The notes: generated by a model not told the origin, from the letters alone. Shown: positions 1 to 6,891, numbered from the stretch's first letter. The stretch: 7,372 bases of DNA from Mageeibacillus sp. UBA1255 (GCA_002308795.1 DBVV01000111.1:1-7372), one strand, 5' to 3'. Translations and numbers: made by a program.

Positions 1-2026
1 TAAACTCTGCCTCGCTGATGATCGGGATCCCGAGTTCCTTTGCTTTTTTGTTCTTGCCCGAGCCCGAAGTCACGTCGTTGTTTATCAGGTAATCGACTTT
101 TGAGGACACCGAGCCGCTGACCTTCCCGCCACGCTCCTCTATAAACGCGATCATGGCATCGCGGTTAGCAAAATTTTCGAGAGATCCTGTGATCACGAAC
201 GTTTTTCCTGCTACGGCAGAATCAGATCCTGCAGCCGTTCCTGCGCTGTCATCTGAAATATCCAGTTCCGGGATCAATTCCAGAAACTCCGAAAAGCGGT
301 TTTCATCCCCCGCCCAGGCATAAATATTGTCGTTTATAATTGCTCCTACGTATTCTACCGCGCTGAAATCATATTTTTCACCGATCAGATCTATAAATCT
401 GCCGCACGCGTTTTCTCCAAGAAAGCGTGATATCTGCTTTGCCATATCCTTTCCGATGCCCTGGATACCTACGGCACAAAGCAGCGCGGAAAATTTCACG
501 TGGCGGCTCGCCTCCACCGCGGCTTCAAGGTTTTCATACGATTTAACTCCGAAGCCTTCCAGCGTAGTGATGCTGTCACGGTAGCGCGACAGATGGTAAA
601 GGTCCGGAAAGCGCCGCACGAATCCGGCGTCAATGAACATTTCGAGCGTTGCCTCCGAAAGGCCCACGACGTTCATTGCATCGCGCGAAACGAAATGTGT
701 GAATCTTCCCACATGCTTTGCGGGGCAGTCCGGGTTTTCGCAGTAGAGCGTTTCAATTCCTTCGTTTTCGTGGATCTTAGTGGCGCTCCCGCAAACCGGG
801 CACACGTCCGGCACGAACGTATCGCCGGTGCTTTCCACCGTTTCGGCGATCTGCGGGATGATCAGGTTCGCTTTATACACCGATACTCTTGACCCTTTTC
901 CAAGCTTCAGCGAGCGGGCAATGCTGACGTTGTGCACTGACGCGCGGCTCACGGTGGTACCCTCGATCTCTACAGGGTCAAATATTGCCACCGGGTTGAG
1001 CAGCCCGGTCCTGGACGCGGACCATTCGATCTCGCGTATCCGGCTCTCTACCGTCTCGTCCTGCCATTTAAAAGCGATGCCGTTTCGCGGAAACTTACCT
1101 GTTGACCCCAGCGACCTGCCGTACTGTTCGTCGTCAAGGATCAGCACGAGCCCGTCGGTAGGAAATTCATTGTCGCCAAGCGAGCGTTCGAATCGTTCCA
1201 GTTCAGGCACAACGGTAAGCGGCGATACCAGTACGTGCGGTACTACGGTGAACCCCTGTGAGGACAGCCAGTCGAATTGTGAATTCTTTGAATTCGGATC
1301 GGTGATGCCGCCCGGATCGTCGATATATACCAGGTCGAAAGCGCACACAGTTACCGGCCGAAGCGCCGCTTCGCGTGAGTCAAGCAATCTTACGGTCGCA
1401 GATGCAAGATTTCGCGGGTTCTTATATTTCGCTTCCGTCTCGGGCAGTTCCCTGTTCACGCGCTCAAAATCTGCATATTTCATTACTGCCTCGCCGCGGA
1501 TTATAAGCTTACCGCCGAACCTTATCTTTTTAGGAACTCCGCCGAAATGAACGACGTTGTGAGTCACGTCCTCACCCGTAAAACCGTTGCCGCGAGTCAC
1601 AGCTTTTTCAAGTTTCCCGCCATTGTACGTGAGCACGACGGTAAGACCGTCAAGTTTCCACGAAAGCACGCCTTCTCTTCCTCCGAGCCATTCCGGAAGA
1701 GCGTACCTGTCTTTCGTTTTATCCAGGGACAATGCGGGAAATTCGTGTTCTGATTTTTTCAGCTTCGATACGGCCCTGTAACCTGCTCCTGCGCTCTTCG
1801 TCGGACTGTCAGGCAGCACGATACCGGTGCTTTTTTCCAGCGCGGTCAATTCGTCGTACAGCCTGTCGTACTCGAAGTTGGACATGATCTCTCTGTCCTC
1901 AACGTAATACGCAAACGCGGCGTCGTTCAGCTGTTTCACCAGCGTGCGCATGCGGTCGGTCGTTCTTTCGCTCTCATCAGCGGCTTTATCAGTGCCCATA
2001 ATATCAAATAACGTCTGCTGTTCCAT
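1..2026 (-). CDS. ligA: NAD-dependent DNA ligase LigA, C-terminus cut off by window edge
   Basis: Seals nicks during replication and repair using NAD+ as adenylate donor. Translating the minus strand gives about 675 residues before the window ends (E. coli LigA has 671), so only a short tail of the BRCT domain is missing. Visible in order: domain Ia with the NFEYDRLYDEL segment (about 45-60); adenylation domain with the nucleophile Lys124 in SWKLDG (codon 1655-1657), TRGNG..GEDVTHN, RGEA and NPRNL; an OB fold (about 335-405); a four-Cys zinc finger (Cys409, 412, 429, 434); helix-hairpin-helix repeats with LEGFG and GIQGIG; and a BRCT domain from about residue 600 (GKTFVITGSL). The residue two before the lysine is Ser, where canonical LigA has Glu; I recall this as typical of a clostridial LigA branch. 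The start is uncertain: 2026 is used, an in-frame ATG lies at 2047 (GGGAG only 1 nt away), and homology itself begins near Met24 (1957). No good ribosome binding site decides it. Confidence 0.96.
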   Translation of the reverse strand, partial: MEQQTLFDIMGTDKAADESERTTDRMRTLVKQLNDAAFAYYVEDREIMSNFEYDRLYDELTALEKSTGIVLPDSPTKSAGAGYRAVSKLKKSEHEFPALSLDKTKDRYALPEWLGGREGVLSWKLDGLTVVLTYNGGKLEKAVTRGNGFTGEDVTHNVVHFGGVPKKIRFGGKLIIRGEAVMKYADFERVNRELPETEAKYKNPRNLASATVRLLDSREAALRPVTVCAFDLVYIDDPGGITDPNSKNSQFDWLSSQGFTVVPHVLVSPLTVVPELERFERSLGDNEFPTDGLVLILDDEQYGRSLGSTGKFPRNGIAFKWQDETVESRIREIEWSASRTGLLNPVAIFDPVEIEGTTVSRASVHNVSIARSLKLGKGSRVSVYKANLIIPQIAETVESTGDTFVPDVCPVCGSATKIHENEGIETLYCENPDCPAKHVGRFTHFVSRDAMNVVGLSEATLEMFIDAGFVRRFPDLYHLSRYRDSITTLEGFGVKSYENLEAAVEASRHVKFSALLCAVGIQGIGKDMAKQISRFLGENACGRFIDLIGEKYDFSAVEYVGAIINDNIYAWAGDENRFSEFLELIPELDISDDSAGTAAGSDSAVAGKTFVITGSLENFANRDAMIAFIEERGGKVSGSVSSKVDYLINNDVTSGSGKNKKAKELGIPIISEAEF

Positions 2027-2113
2027 TTCTCTGTTCCGTCCGTTCATGCTCCCGTTACTCAGTTTTTCATAGTAGATCTATCCCGGCTGCAGTGTCCTTG
2101 CATCCTTTTATCC

Positions 2114-2830
2114 TTATATTCTGATCGCGGTCTCGAGCGACACGCTGAACAGTTCCGTCAGGTTTCGTTCACGTTCATCTGCCGTCATGCTCTCGTCATT
2201 CACCAGAGAGTCGCTGACAGCGCAAATCGACAGCGCACGTTTTCCGGCTCTTGCGGCGGTGCAGTATAGCGCGGCCGATTCCATTTCCACGCCGAGGACT
2301 CCCATCTTAGCCCACTTCAGAGTAGAAGCGGAATCGTCGTAAAAAACGTCAGAAGCAAGAATATTTCCTACTTTATATCGAATCCCCGCTTCTTCGCAGC
2401 TTTTAACTGCCGCGCATAAAAGTCCGAAATCTGCAGTCGGGCAGAAAGTCCCCGGAAGTTCGTATTGCGAAGCAAAATTTCCGTTCGTGCACGCTCCCAT
2501 CGCCAGAATGATGTCCCGAAGGTGAAGATCCGGGCTCAGTGAACCGCACGAACCAACTCGTATTATGTTCTCAACGCCGAAGAAATTGAACAGCTCATAT
2601 GAATAAATGCCAACCGCAGGCTGACCCATTCCGGACGCCATGACTGACACGCGCTTCCCTTTATAATAACCGGTATAGCCCTGAACACCGCGGACGTCGT
2701 TGACAAGTTCAGCACCGTCAAGATAATTGAGGGCAATATGTTTCGACCGCATCGGGTCTCCCGGCATAAGTACCGTCGGAGCAAAATCTCCGGGCGCGGC
2801 GTCAATATGCGGTGTGGGATAATTACTCAT
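2114..2830 (-). CDS. deoD: Purine nucleoside phosphorylase, DeoD (hexameric) type
   Basis: Cytosolic purine-salvage enzyme: phosphate splits purine (deoxy)ribonucleosides into free base and (deoxy)ribose-1-phosphate. At 238 residues it matches E. coli DeoD (239) along its whole length. Visible: the TPHIDA start with His8 (E. coli His4, contributed by the neighbouring subunit), phosphate-binding PGDP (Gly24) and Arg28, Arg47 in VNDVRG, Arg91 in IIRVGSCGS, ribose-binding VEMES (Glu182-Glu184), and the catalytic acid Asp207 in AVSDS with Arg220 nearby, matching E. coli Asp204 and Arg217. The stretch after the catalytic Asp (SLVNDE) differs from E. coli HIRTHE. The start is supported by AGGTG about 6 nt upstream. 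It begins 36 bp after the lipoprotein gene and is probably cotranscribed with it; ligA follows 66-87 bp downstream with no clear terminator between. Confidence 0.97.
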   Translation of the reverse strand: MSNYPTPHIDAAPGDFAPTVLMPGDPMRSKHIALNYLDGAELVNDVRGVQGYTGYYKGKRVSVMASGMGQPAVGIYSYELFNFFGVENIIRVGSCGSLSPDLHLRDIILAMGACTNGNFASQYELPGTFCPTADFGLLCAAVKSCEEAGIRYKVGNILASDVFYDDSASTLKWAKMGVLGVEMESAALYCTAARAGKRALSICAVSDSLVNDESMTADERERNLTELFSVSLETAIRI

Positions 2831-2866
2831 TTTTTCACCTGTTCTTCCAAATGATGATCAACTGTT

Positions 2867-4390
2867 TTACTGCTCCGGCTCCGGTTCCTTTGAAGAGATC
2901 TCATCCAGTTTTGAGATCAGTGAAAAGAACTGCTGCTTATACCCGTCCGAACTGTAATCGTGTGATTCAAGGAGTTTAAGCACGTCTTTGAGCGTCAGAT
3001 CCCCGCCGTATTCGCTCTTGTGAATGATCATTGCCATCTCGCACAGTGCGGCGATAAGATCTGTATCGGCGTCTGCAGCGGCGGCCGTTCCTGACTTAAG
3101 GAAGGAGTATTCATTTAGTAAACTTTGATCTTCGTCAGGTTTTTTGTATTTTACCGAAAGGTCGAAGAGGTGATCCGCGCCTTCTTCGGGTTCTTTGTTA
3201 AGTTTCAATTCGTAGCAGACCGTCACGCCGTGTCCGGCTCCCAGTTCGCCCGCATCCTTCGTATCATCTTCAAAATCCTGCTGCGTCATCAGCCTGTTCT
3301 CGTAACCGATCAGCCTATATTCCGATACGGTTCCGGCGTCAAACGTCACCTGAAGTTTAACGTCCTTGGCAACGGTATAAAGTGTGGAGAGCAGATCGGT
3401 GCCGAACACTTTCTCGGCCTCTTCCTCGCTGTCAATATAGTAGTACGCTCCGTTCCCGTTGTCAGCCACCGCTTCCATTATGCTGTCGCGGTAATTGCCA
3501 TAGCCGAAGCCGAGCACTGAAAGATAAACGCCCGCGTCCCGCTTTTCGGATACGAATTTTTTGACCTCGTCGACGGAAGAGATACCAACGTTCAGGTCAC
3601 CGTCAGAAGCCATAATTATACGGTTATTCCCGTCAGGCTTGTAATATTTCTCGGCGAGCTCATATGCTTTTTTCAGGCCAGCCTCGCCGTTCGTTGACCC
3701 AGTTGCCTTGAGTTTGTCGATGGCATTCTGAATAAGCACGGCTTTATCGCCCTCGCAGCCTTCGAGCACGACTTTTTCTCCGGCAGCGTACGTAACGATC
3801 GAAACAGTATCGTCAGCGCCGAGATTTGACGTCAGATAGGAAAACGTTTTCTGAAGCAGAGGGAGTTTATCCTTTGAACTCATCGAGCCTGAAATATCGA
3901 TCAGGAAAACGAGATTATTTGCCGCCTTGATTTCCGCCTTTTCAGTCTGAAGCCCGAGCATGAGGAGAGAATTATCTGTATTCCACGGACAATCTACCAG
4001 CTTTGCACTCACGCCGAACAGTTCGCCGTTCACCGGAAGCTTGTATGCGTACCTGAAATAATTGATCAGTTCCTCAGTCCTGATCGTTGATCCGCCAAAA
4101 TCGATGATCTGATTTAAATTGTACTTTTCTTTGATAAGGCGCCGCAAATACGAATATGAAGCGGTGTCAACGTCAGCAGAAAAAGTCGATACCGGATCAT
4201 CTGCTGCTTTTATGAACGGATTTTCAATTATCTTAACAGCTTCGGGATCAAAGTTTGCACCAAGATCTGGGATCTCACCATAATCGGCATCACTGAGCGA
4301 CAACCCCTCATACTTAAAAGGCCTCGAACATGCCGTTAAGGCTAAAACGCATATAATGACTGTGATCAATACAACGGTGAGTTTTTTCAT
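2867..4390 (-). CDS. YfbK-like von Willebrand factor A domain lipoprotein
   Basis: Predicted membrane-anchored lipoprotein of 507 residues; its cellular role is not established. A Lys-Lys N-terminus and hydrophobic segment lead to the lipobox LTAC, with Cys21 as the lipidation site, so the mature protein should sit on the outer face of the cytoplasmic membrane. Domains follow the YfbK order: an N-terminal vWF_N region (about 55-125, ENPFIKAADDPVSTFSADVD then RTEELINYF), a vWA domain (about 158-335), and a YfbK_C/DUF3520-like region (about 335-500, with YRLIGYENR and the GAGHGVTVCYEL segment). The metal-binding MIDAS looks intact: Asp165-x-Ser167-x-Ser169, Thr233 and Asp263. The tail is acidic (EPEPEQ). 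An AGGAGG site 7 nt before the ATG and a promoter just upstream support this start. vWA domains usually bind proteins through a metal ion, so a surface adhesion or assembly role is plausible but inferred. Confidence 0.93.
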   Translation of the reverse strand: MKKLTVVLITVIICVLALTACSRPFKYEGLSLSDADYGEIPDLGANFDPEAVKIIENPFIKAADDPVSTFSADVDTASYSYLRRLIKEKYNLNQIIDFGGSTIRTEELINYFRYAYKLPVNGELFGVSAKLVDCPWNTDNSLLMLGLQTEKAEIKAANNLVFLIDISGSMSSKDKLPLLQKTFSYLTSNLGADDTVSIVTYAAGEKVVLEGCEGDKAVLIQNAIDKLKATGSTNGEAGLKKAYELAEKYYKPDGNNRIIMASDGDLNVGISSVDEVKKFVSEKRDAGVYLSVLGFGYGNYRDSIMEAVADNGNGAYYYIDSEEEAEKVFGTDLLSTLYTVAKDVKLQVTFDAGTVSEYRLIGYENRLMTQQDFEDDTKDAGELGAGHGVTVCYELKLNKEPEEGADHLFDLSVKYKKPDEDQSLLNEYSFLKSGTAAAADADTDLIAALCEMAMIIHKSEYGGDLTLKDVLKLLESHDYSSDGYKQQFFSLISKLDEISSKEPEPEQ

Positions 4391-4397
4391 AACGATT

Positions 4398-4403
4398 CCT
4401 CCT
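4398..4403 (-). promoter_or_regulatory. Strong ribosome binding site of the vWA lipoprotein gene
   Basis: A perfect AGGAGG on the minus strand, 7 nt before the ATG at 4390. It fixes the start of the lipoprotein. Confidence 0.88.
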
Positions 4404-4413
4404 GTTTTTTCAT

Positions 4414-4442
4414 ATTATAATGCATCCGGGGCGTTAATGCAA
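4414..4442 (-). promoter_or_regulatory. Sigma-A type promoter of the vWA lipoprotein gene
   Basis: On the minus strand a perfect TATAAT -10 box (4414-4419) sits 17 bp from a weak -35 candidate TTGCAT (4437-4442). The predicted start of transcription near 4407 leaves a leader of only about 17 nt, almost entirely the ribosome binding region. The perfect -10 and ideal spacing support it; the poor -35 is the weakness. It would let the lipoprotein-deoD-ligA run be transcribed independently of the tRNA. Confidence 0.66.
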
Positions 4443-4482
4443 ACTCTAAGGAAGCGTTAAGGGCAGCTTCAGGACATAAAAA

Positions 4483-4554
4483 TACCCCGGACGGGAATCG
4501 AACCCATATCAGCAGAGTCGGAGTCTGCTATCGTATCCATTAGACCACCGGAGC
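4483..4554 (-). tRNA. tRNA-Arg (anticodon CCG)
   Basis: A full 72-nt cloverleaf can be folded on the minus strand. The acceptor stem pairs GCTCCGG with CCGGGGT, including two G-U pairs, with A as discriminator base. The D loop holds AATGGATA, the anticodon stem is GCAGA/TCTGC around loop CTCCGAC, and the T arm is ATGGG/CCCGT around TTCGATT. Anticodon CCG reads the arginine codon CGG. The 3' CCA is not encoded and must be added after transcription. The upstream stretch to 4632 is A+T-rich with a possible TTGCGA -35 box (4610-4615) but no convincing -10, and no clear terminator follows the gene. Confidence 0.95.
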
Positions 4555-4632
4555 AATAATATTTAAGATATAACGATTCAGCATATATATCACGGTCCGC
4601 TGTCGCAGATCGCAATTACCGGTGTAGCCCGG

Positions 4633-5172
4633 TCAGTATCCCCTGCCGCTCTTTAGTTTCAGGAGGTAGCGGTTGATCTGAGGATTATATACCTCCATCG
4701 CGTGAAGCACCTGATTATCAGGCTCAAACACGTACATAAACTCGCCTTTATTTTCGTTTGGGCAGACGAAATAATATGCCTGCTCGTCTTCATCGCTTGA
4801 AGAGCAATAAATAACTTTCTGTGCGGATCTCGCGGCCTGCTTCGCCTCATCATCGCAAAGTCTGCCGAACTGAGTTATTGACGACGAATTCACGTTGATG
4901 ATAGGCCTTCGCTTCGTCTGGTCATAAATGGCGTCAATATTCAGCACGCCGGTATTGACCGAATACTCATATTCAACTTTCGACATCATTATGGTGTAGC
5001 GTGACGCTAAGATCGCCGCGATCAGAAGGAACGGGGCCGGTACGAACGCGATGCGTCCGGCAAGTTTATATATTCCGAACGTGATGAGTACCGCCGCTGC
5101 AAAATATACGATGACGAGAAGTATCGCCAGCTTATTCGATTTCTTTTTTACGAATTGTTCAACCGTACCCAT
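4633..5172 (-). CDS. Two-helix membrane protein of unknown function
   Basis: A 179-residue protein I cannot assign with confidence. A short basic N-terminus (KKKSNK, 9-14) is followed by two closely spaced hydrophobic helices (about 15-36 and 41-63) joined by a very short turn, which puts both ends on the same side, by the positive-inside rule the cytoplasm. The remaining ~115 residues are soluble, starting EYEYSVNTGVLNIDAIYD then KRRPIINV, a pattern of alternating hydrophobic residues suggestive of a small beta-rich, PH-like domain. The layout recalls small clostridial membrane proteins such as DUF6106, but this is a loose resemblance. An in-frame stop lies 18 nt before the ATG, so it cannot start further upstream, yet no good ribosome binding site is visible. 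It starts 57 bp after the esterase and may be cotranscribed or translationally linked to it. Confidence 0.8.
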   Translation of the reverse strand: MGTVEQFVKKKSNKLAILLVIVYFAAAVLITFGIYKLAGRIAFVPAPFLLIAAILASRYTIMMSKVEYEYSVNTGVLNIDAIYDQTKRRPIINVNSSSITQFGRLCDDEAKQAARSAQKVIYCSSSDEDEQAYYFVCPNENKGEFMYVFEPDNQVLHAMEVYNPQINRYLLKLKSGRGY

Positions 5173-5229
5173 CTTAAACCGACTTTCTTACATTTCATTT
5201 CAGCATGCCCGTTCGCGATCACGTACGGT

Positions 5230-6066
5230 CTATGCCACGCGTCCAAAGAGATTCCACAGCCAGTTGCAGCTGAGTTTCATCCATTTAACTGCATCGGCAT
5301 TAAGGTTCGCAGGTACGCAGTACGTTCTGAAATCGGCCAGTCCGAGCCCGTGATTCCCTTTCTGGAAAATGTGGATCTCCGCAGGGATATGTTCGGCATT
5401 CAGCGCCGCGGCGAAATCGAGCGAGTTCGCGATCGGGACAGTTTCGTCAGTCCAGGTGCTGAATATGAACGACGGAGGAGTAACTCCTGCTTTAACGTAT
5501 TTTTCGCAGCAAACGTAGCCGTACATGCGGTCGTAATCCTCGCCTGAATAGTTCCTTAGAAGCGTTCCCATAGAAGCGGGATTATAAAACAGTCCGTGGT
5601 CGTTGATCACCGGGTAGCCAAGCACGAGCGCATTTGGACGGTTCTCGCCGTTCAAACAGCCCGAGCGTTTCTGGATCTCGGGGTCGTTCCAGTGTACGCC
5701 AAGCGATGCCGCAAGGTGACCGCCTGCAGAAAAGCCGCACAGCGCGATCTTATCCGGATCCGTAAGAAAGCGTGCCGCGTTTGCTCTTATGTATTTCAGC
5801 GCTTCCGAGGCATCTACCTGCGGGTTCGGCCATGCGGCATCCTTACCTACGCGGTAGCGGACAACAGCCGCGTTAAACCCTGCGGCTAAATATGAGAGGG
5901 CAATAGGTTCTGCTTCTCTGTCGGAGGTCATCATATATCCTCCGCCGGGCAATACGACCACCATCGGTCTTAAGTGTGAAAGTATGATCTCAGGTGATTC
6001 GTTCTGTACGTAGACGTCAACAAAGTATTTTCCGTCTTCGCTGAGTATTTTTCTTTCTGTGTACAT
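5230..6066 (-). CDS. Alpha/beta-hydrolase, esterase/lipase type (BD-FAE or acetyl-xylan-esterase-like)
   Basis: A serine hydrolase of 278 residues from this start, with no signal peptide, so probably cytosolic. Numbering from the longer form starting at 6075 (281 aa), it shows the oxyanion-hole motif PGGGY (43-47), the nucleophile elbow GFSAGG with Ser116, the acid Asp210 in TWTDETVP and the catalytic His242 in KGNHGLG: a complete triad in canonical order. It most resembles carboxylesterases that deacylate sugars or short acyl esters; the true substrate cannot be read from sequence. The start at 6066 is preferred because AGGGAG ends 9 nt before it, while the ATG at 6075 abuts that site directly. 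The gene follows the rpsT terminator, so it needs its own promoter, which I could not recognise. No carbohydrate transport or glycosidase genes flank it. Confidence 0.9.
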   Translation of the reverse strand: MYTERKILSEDGKYFVDVYVQNESPEIILSHLRPMVVVLPGGGYMMTSDREAEPIALSYLAAGFNAAVVRYRVGKDAAWPNPQVDASEALKYIRANAARFLTDPDKIALCGFSAGGHLAASLGVHWNDPEIQKRSGCLNGENRPNALVLGYPVINDHGLFYNPASMGTLLRNYSGEDYDRMYGYVCCEKYVKAGVTPPSFIFSTWTDETVPIANSLDFAAALNAEHIPAEIHIFQKGNHGLGLADFRTYCVPANLNADAVKWMKLSCNWLWNLFGRVA

Positions 6067-6075
6067 GCGTGCCAT

Positions 6076-6082
6076 CTCCCTT
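6076..6082 (-). promoter_or_regulatory. Ribosome binding site deciding the esterase start
   Basis: AAGGGAG on the minus strand lies 9 nt before the ATG at 6066 and directly touches the ATG at 6075. Normal spacing therefore points to 6066 as the real start. Confidence 0.62.
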
Positions 6083-6134
6083 ATCTGCGCTGTCTGGTTA
6101 CCTGCGCCTTAGTGCTTTTAATCTTCCGGAAAGA

Positions 6135-6168
6135 CAAAAAGCTCCCGCTCCGGCAAACGAAACGGAAG
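6135..6168 (-). terminator. Rho-independent terminator after rpsT
   Basis: On the minus strand CTTCCG (6163-6168) pairs with CGGGAG (6142-6147), six pairs with one G-U, enclosing a 15-nt loop that can itself form an alternative TTCCG/CGGAG pairing. It is followed by CTTTTTG. It lies 28 nt past the rpsT stop codon, as expected, and would make rpsT monocistronic. Confidence 0.72.
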
Positions 6169-6195
6169 TCGTTTTTGCATATTGATGTTTTCCGA

Positions 6196-6459
6196 TCAAG
6201 CCTTGGATTCGTTCAGTGCTTTTGCAAGTCGGGACTTCCTGCGGGCAGCGGTATTTTTATGCATAATGCCCTTTTTAACAGCCTTATCCACAGAAATGGA
6301 AGCGGCCTTAACGGCGGCATCAGCGTTATCAGCTTTATTAGCAACAGCCAGTCTGGCCTTCTTTACGGAAGTTCTGACTGCGGATTTTGCAGCGACGTTT
6401 CTGGCGTGATTTCTCTCAGCCACTAACACTCTCTTTTTAGCGGATTTGATATTCGGCAA
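6196..6459 (-). CDS. rpsT: 30S ribosomal protein S20, TTG start
   Basis: Small basic primary-binding protein of the 30S subunit, which contacts 16S rRNA. The 87 residues equal the length of E. coli S20 and show the family's signature: PNIKSAKKR at the N-terminus, the HARN segment, an Ala/Lys-rich helical body, and a KNTAARRKSRLAKAL segment near the C-terminus. The start codon is TTG, fixed by AGGAGGTG at 6467-6474 and by the absence of any nearby ATG. E. coli rpsT also starts with UUG, where the weak codon is tied to feedback control by S20. The gene has its own strong promoter and terminator, so it appears to be a single-gene unit. Confidence 0.98.
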   Translation of the reverse strand: MPNIKSAKKRVLVAERNHARNVAAKSAVRTSVKKARLAVANKADNADAAVKAASISVDKAVKKGIMHKNTAARRKSRLAKALNESKA

Positions 6460-6466
6460 TTTAATT

Positions 6467-6474
6467 CACCTCCT
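6467..6474 (-). promoter_or_regulatory. Ribosome binding site of rpsT
   Basis: AGGAGGTG on the minus strand, an 8-base match to the anti-SD sequence, with AGGAGG 9 nt from the TTG at 6459. It is the evidence for the non-ATG start and probably offsets the weak start codon. Confidence 0.9.
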
Positions 6475-6486
6475 GTGGCTAAATAA

Positions 6487-6502
6487 GTGCGCTCTCGCAC
6501 AC
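6487..6502 (-). promoter_or_regulatory. Leader hairpin with GNRA tetraloop at the 5' end of the rpsT mRNA
   Basis: GTGTGC and GCGCAC pair over six base pairs (one G-U) around the tetraloop GAGA, a GNRA loop. The hairpin begins where transcription from the promoter at 6509-6537 should start. It could protect the 5' end from RNases or take part in S20 feedback; neither role is shown by the sequence. Confidence 0.6.
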
Positions 6503-6508
6503 CGATAT

Positions 6509-6537
6509 ATTGTACCACATCATTTCGCCCTGCGCAA
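6509..6537 (-). promoter_or_regulatory. Promoter of rpsT, with extended -10
   Basis: Minus strand: -35 TTGCGC (6532-6537), 17-bp spacer, -10 TACAAT (6509-6514) preceded by TG at the extended -10 position. Predicted transcription start is near 6502, giving a leader of about 43 nt with one hairpin and the ribosome binding site. Confidence 0.78.
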
Positions 6538-6652
6538 GGACTTTTTTCCAGCGGCTCTTTTCCTGTTTCCGTGAAAACCGTTCTTCGACTGCGTCCTGTT
6601 CCGAACCGCGCCCGGACGGACAACGTCTTGGCACCGCCCTCCTTTCAATTGC
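6538..6652. other. Spacer between rpsT promoter and the repeat array
   Basis: No gene or RNA is supported here. The open frames crossing it use alternative starts without well-placed ribosome binding sites and run over the rpsT promoter or into the repeats. An AAAGGAGG-like string on the minus strand near 6640 is followed by no start codon at proper spacing. Confidence 0.5.
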
Positions 6653-6680
6653 TCATTTTTCTTCTGAAACTGAGGTGGAG

Positions 6681-6717
6681 TGGCACACGATCTTAAAATC
6701 CGGCAGTATGTGTGCCA
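6681..6717. repeat. Palindrome A1
   Basis: Arms TGGCACAC/GTGTGCCA, nine pairs when the flanking G6680-C6718 is included, around a 21-bp centre. On the plus strand the right arm is followed by CGAGTTTTTC, a terminator-like arrangement. Confidence 0.85.
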
Positions 6718-6753
6718 CGAGTTTTTCATTTTTCTCCGGAGACGGAGGTGGAG

Positions 6754-6790
6754 TGGCACACGATCTTAAAATCCGGCAGTTTGTGTGCCG
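6754..6790. repeat. Palindrome A2
   Basis: Nearly identical to A1, with one centre change and the last arm base A changed to G, which in plus-strand RNA leaves a U-G pair. The direct repeat includes the flanks: TCATTTTTCT and AGGTGGAG precede both copies (6653-6680 and 6726-6753), and CGA(G/A)TTTT follows both. Confidence 0.85.
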
Positions 6791-6817
6791 CGAATTTTTC
6801 ATTTCAAACGTCCAGGG

Positions 6818-6854
6818 TGGCACATAAACCGCGAAAAACCCGATTTGTGTGCCA
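6818..6854. repeat. Palindrome B1
   Basis: Arms TGGCACATAAA/TTTGTGTGCCA, eleven pairs counting one T-G, around a 15-bp centre. It lies 64 bp after A2, at the point where the third copy of the type A flank (from 6799) is about 9 bp shorter. Confidence 0.85.
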
Positions 6855-6891
6855 GCGTTGTCCTTCGCCAGACTGAGAGGCAGCGCCCGGC

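Noticed and set aside
327..1781. Plus-strand open frames opposite ligA (for example 780-1550)
   Set aside because: They are antisense shadows of ligA, whose frame shows every family motif; the plus-strand translations resemble no known protein.
4451..4471. GAAGC/GCTTC hairpin between the tRNA and the lipoprotein gene as a tRNA terminator
   Set aside because: Five pairs around a 10-nt loop with no T tract after it; too weak to call.
4618..4633. ACCGG/CCGGT hairpin at the end of the membrane-protein gene as a terminator
   Set aside because: Only five pairs, overlaps the stop codon, and no T run follows on the minus strand.
6423..6623. 66-codon minus-strand frame overlapping the rpsT promoter and start
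   Set aside because: It covers the promoter, leader and ribosome binding site of rpsT, starts with TTG, and its nearest AGGAGG-like site is too far away.
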